A program made the translations under genes and the position numbers. 7,168 bases of DNA. Origin: Clostridiales bacterium UBA1446. Lineage in GTDB: Bacteria; Bacillota; Clostridia; Oscillospirales; Oscillospiraceae. The stretch spans positions 11,044 to 18,211 of the forward strand of contig DCTG01000123.1 in NCBI GenBank assembly GCA_002329245.1, given 5' to 3'. This document shows positions 5,413 to 7,168 of the stretch, piece after piece (position 1 is the stretch's first letter; each line of letters opens with the position of its first letter). The notes below the pieces were generated by a model. The model ran no database searches. It saw nothing but the letters and a program-made list of their open reading frames with translations, and had not been told where the DNA came from.

Positions 5413-6408
5413 ATGCTTAAATATTTCATCAAGCGGCTCATACATATGATCCCCGTTTTACTTGGCGTGTCTCTTCTGATTTCCGTCATCCTCTATCTGA
5501 CGCCGGGCGACCCCGCGGACGTCATCCTGTCGGCGCAGGCCACGGAGGAAATGCGCGAAGCGTGGCGCGAGCAGCACGGCTTAAACGATTCGTTTGTTGT
5601 TCAGTATCTTCACTTTATCGGCGGGATAATTTTTCATTGGGACTGGGGTACCTCCTTTGTGAACGGGCAGTCCGTAACCGGAGACGTCATGCTGCGTTTT
5701 CCAAACACATTTCTGCTCGCCTGCCTGACGACTCTTATCGCGGTCGTCATCGGCGTGCTGCTTGGCGTTTTTACGGCCAAGCATCAGAATACGTGGCTCG
5801 ACACCTCCTTCTCCGTCGTAGGGATGATAGGTATCTCAATGCCGCAGTTCTGGCTTGGCATACTGCTTCTTATCTGGTTTGCGCTCAATTTAAAATGGTT
5901 TCCCATCGCCGGATTTTCGGGACCTAAGTATTGGGTATTGCCGTCGATTGCGCTCGGAGTGCAAAACGCGGCAATCTTGTTGCGGTTTACGCGAACGAGC
6001 GTCTTGGACTGCATCCGGCAGGACTATGTGCGCACGGCGAGAGCCAAAGGGCAGATCGAGCGCGTCATCACATGGCATCACATCGTAAGAAACGCGCTGA
6101 TTCCGATTATTACCACCGTGGGCTCCTTGTTCGGGGGCGCGCTCGGGATGGCCATGGTTCTCGAACAGGTATTCTCGATTAACGGCCTCGGCCGCCTCAT
6201 GGTCGAGGCGATCGCTATGCGCAACTATCCGGTTATCCGCGCTTCGGTGATGATACTTGCCGCAAGCTACAGCATTATATACCTTGTTCTTGATTTGCTG
6301 TACGCCGCCGTCGATCCGCGTATCAGGGTGGATTTCGCAAACCAGGCGTTTTTCGGGTCGCGGCTGCGGGGAAGACGTCTTTCTCGAAAGGGGAACGCCC
6401 ATGCTTAA
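5413..6408 (+). CDS. DppB/OppB-type ABC transporter permease
   Basis: A 331-residue inner-membrane subunit of the importer. It has the family layout: a first membrane helix (about 9-29) ending in LTPGDPAD, an extracytoplasmic segment with HGLNDSFVVQYLHFI and DWGTS, and then five more helices at about 100-122, 134-158, 174-195, 230-255 and 278-300. The cytoplasmic EAA loop that docks the ATPase lies at about 206-232 (VRTARAKG...RNALIP) and keeps its conserved Gly213. The protein has the DPRIR motif (301-305) typical of the end of this family, then a 26-residue basic tail. It follows the binding protein after a 119-bp gap that holds the stem-loop, and its last 8 bases overlap the next permease gene, which implies translational coupling. 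Family assignment is firm; the substrate is unknown. Confidence 0.95.
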   Translation: MLKYFIKRLIHMIPVLLGVSLLISVILYLTPGDPADVILSAQATEEMREAWREQHGLNDSFVVQYLHFIGGIIFHWDWGTSFVNGQSVTGDVMLRFPNTFLLACLTTLIAVVIGVLLGVFTAKHQNTWLDTSFSVVGMIGISMPQFWLGILLLIWFALNLKWFPIAGFSGPKYWVLPSIALGVQNAAILLRFTRTSVLDCIRQDYVRTARAKGQIERVITWHHIVRNALIPIITTVGSLFGGALGMAMVLEQVFSINGLGRLMVEAIAMRNYPVIRASVMILAASYSIIYLVLDLLYAAVDPRIRVDFANQAFFGSRLRGRRLSRKGNAHA

Positions 6409-7168
6409 AATGACAGTTAAGGAGCGGAAACCGGAGGAAAGGATTGCCGTAAAGCAGCGGAGCATGTTCCGGCAAACCTTGAACCGGCTTATACGGAACA
6501 AGTCTGCCATGATCGGTTTCTGCCTTCTGATGATAATCGTCATTCTCTGCCTGCTCGCGCCCGTCATAGGGCCCGAGGGATTTAACGCGCAGAACCTGCA
6601 GGAGAAATTCCAGCCGCCTTCCTGGCGACATCCTTGCGGCACGGACAATTTGGGGCGCGATATCTTCATACGCATCCTGTACGGCGGCAGGATTTCTCTG
6701 TTTATCGGCGTGGTTTCAACGCTTTTTTCGGCGGTGGTGGGGATTGTCATCGGTCTGTTCTCGGGTTTTTACGGGGGCAGGGCCGATAATATCGCGATGA
6801 GAATCCTGGACATACTCATGTCGATGCCCTCCATCCTCCTTGCCATCACGATCGCCGCCGCCCTCGGCACCGGAGTGAACAGCGCCATCATCGCAATCGG
6901 CATCTCCGCGATCCCTATTTTCGCAAGGCTCACGCGCGCGCCCATACTTCAAGTGAAAAATGAGGAATATATCGAAGCGGCGCGGGCAATCAGCGCAAGC
7001 AAGATTCGCATCATGTTCCGGCATCTGCTGCCGAATATTCTATCGCCGCTGATTGTGCAAACCACCATAAACGTCGCGCTTTCCATCATGCTCGCTGCGG
7101 GTCTGAGTTTTCTCGGCATGGGCGTGCAGCCGCCGAATCCCGAATGGGGCGCCATTATCACTTCGGCA
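6401..7168 (+). CDS. DppC/OppC-type ABC transporter permease (C-terminus beyond window)
   Basis: 256 codons are visible, with no stop before the edge. The ATG at 6401 lies within the end of the preceding gene (ATGCTTAA overlap) and has AAAGGGGAA just upstream at good spacing; the ATG at 6410 is a weaker alternative. A basic cytoplasmic N-terminus with RLIRNKSAMIGF leads into the first membrane helix (about 36-55). Then comes the family hallmark GTDNLGRDIFIRILYGGRISL (80-100), helices at about 101-121, 142-155 and 160-175, the EAA loop (EYIEAARAISAS...RHLLPN, 189-212), and the final visible helices with AGLSFLGMGVQPP and PEWGAII. In the EAA motif the usually invariant Gly is Ser198. It pairs with the DppB-type protein to form the channel. 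Complete proteins of this family are about 280-310 residues, so only a short end is missing. ATPase genes are expected next. Confidence 0.95.
   Translation, partial: MLKMTVKERKPEERIAVKQRSMFRQTLNRLIRNKSAMIGFCLLMIIVILCLLAPVIGPEGFNAQNLQEKFQPPSWRHPCGTDNLGRDIFIRILYGGRISLFIGVVSTLFSAVVGIVIGLFSGFYGGRADNIAMRILDILMSMPSILLAITIAAALGTGVNSAIIAIGISAIPIFARLTRAPILQVKNEEYIEAARAISASKIRIMFRHLLPNILSPLIVQTTINVALSIMLAAGLSFLGMGVQPPNPEWGAIITSA

Noticed and set aside
5890..6750. 286-codon minus-strand frame under the two permeases
   Set aside because: It is antisense to two highly conserved permease genes; long antisense frames are common in GC-rich coding DNA.
1..7168. CRISPR arrays, tRNA or rRNA genes, insertion sequences, phage genes
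   Set aside because: No spaced direct repeats, cloverleaf-like sequence, transposase or terminal inverted repeats were seen.

Overview
The window looks like chromosomal DNA of a Gram-positive anaerobe, most likely a member of the Clostridia. The evidence is strong AGGAGG-type ribosome binding sites, a lipoprotein-anchored binding protein, a large Sec-exported surface protein whose leader is typical of gut Firmicutes, and rho-independent terminators. This is inference from style and gene content; no taxonomic marker is present.

Left part (1-2350): a long minus-strand gene, cut by the window edge, encodes an exported protein with a Calx-beta-like module. It diverges from a plus-strand TetR-family regulator (1455-2084). 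Between them lies a 28-bp imperfect palindrome (1391-1418) that covers the -10 box of a good minus-strand promoter, so the regulator probably represses the surface-protein gene and perhaps itself. The surface-protein gene has no ATG or GTG at its beginning. The best Shine-Dalgarno site points at an ATA codon, and two TTG codons follow downstream. A strong terminator (2313-2350) closes the regulator side.

Middle (2351-3628): a minus-strand VOC/glyoxalase-like protein with a helical C-terminal tail has its own promoter. Behind that promoter stands a 17-bp perfect inverted repeat that looks like a bidirectional terminator with no obvious gene to terminate. About 550 bp of non-coding sequence follows: an AT-rich promoter-like stretch, then a GC-richer stretch with several possible RNA hairpins, all upstream of the transporter operon.

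Right part (3629-7168): the start of a peptide/nickel-type (Dpp/Opp) ABC transporter operon. It runs from a lipoprotein substrate-binding protein, through a strong intercistronic stem-loop with no U-tract, to a DppB-type permease. A DppC-type permease overlaps the DppB-type gene by 8 bp and runs off the window. The ATPase genes are expected just beyond the right edge.

No clearly new biological system is visible. The points most worth checking are the non-standard start of the surface-protein gene, the operator/promoter overlap, the long structured leader before the transporter, and the intercistronic hairpin whose loop can pair with its own 3' flank.
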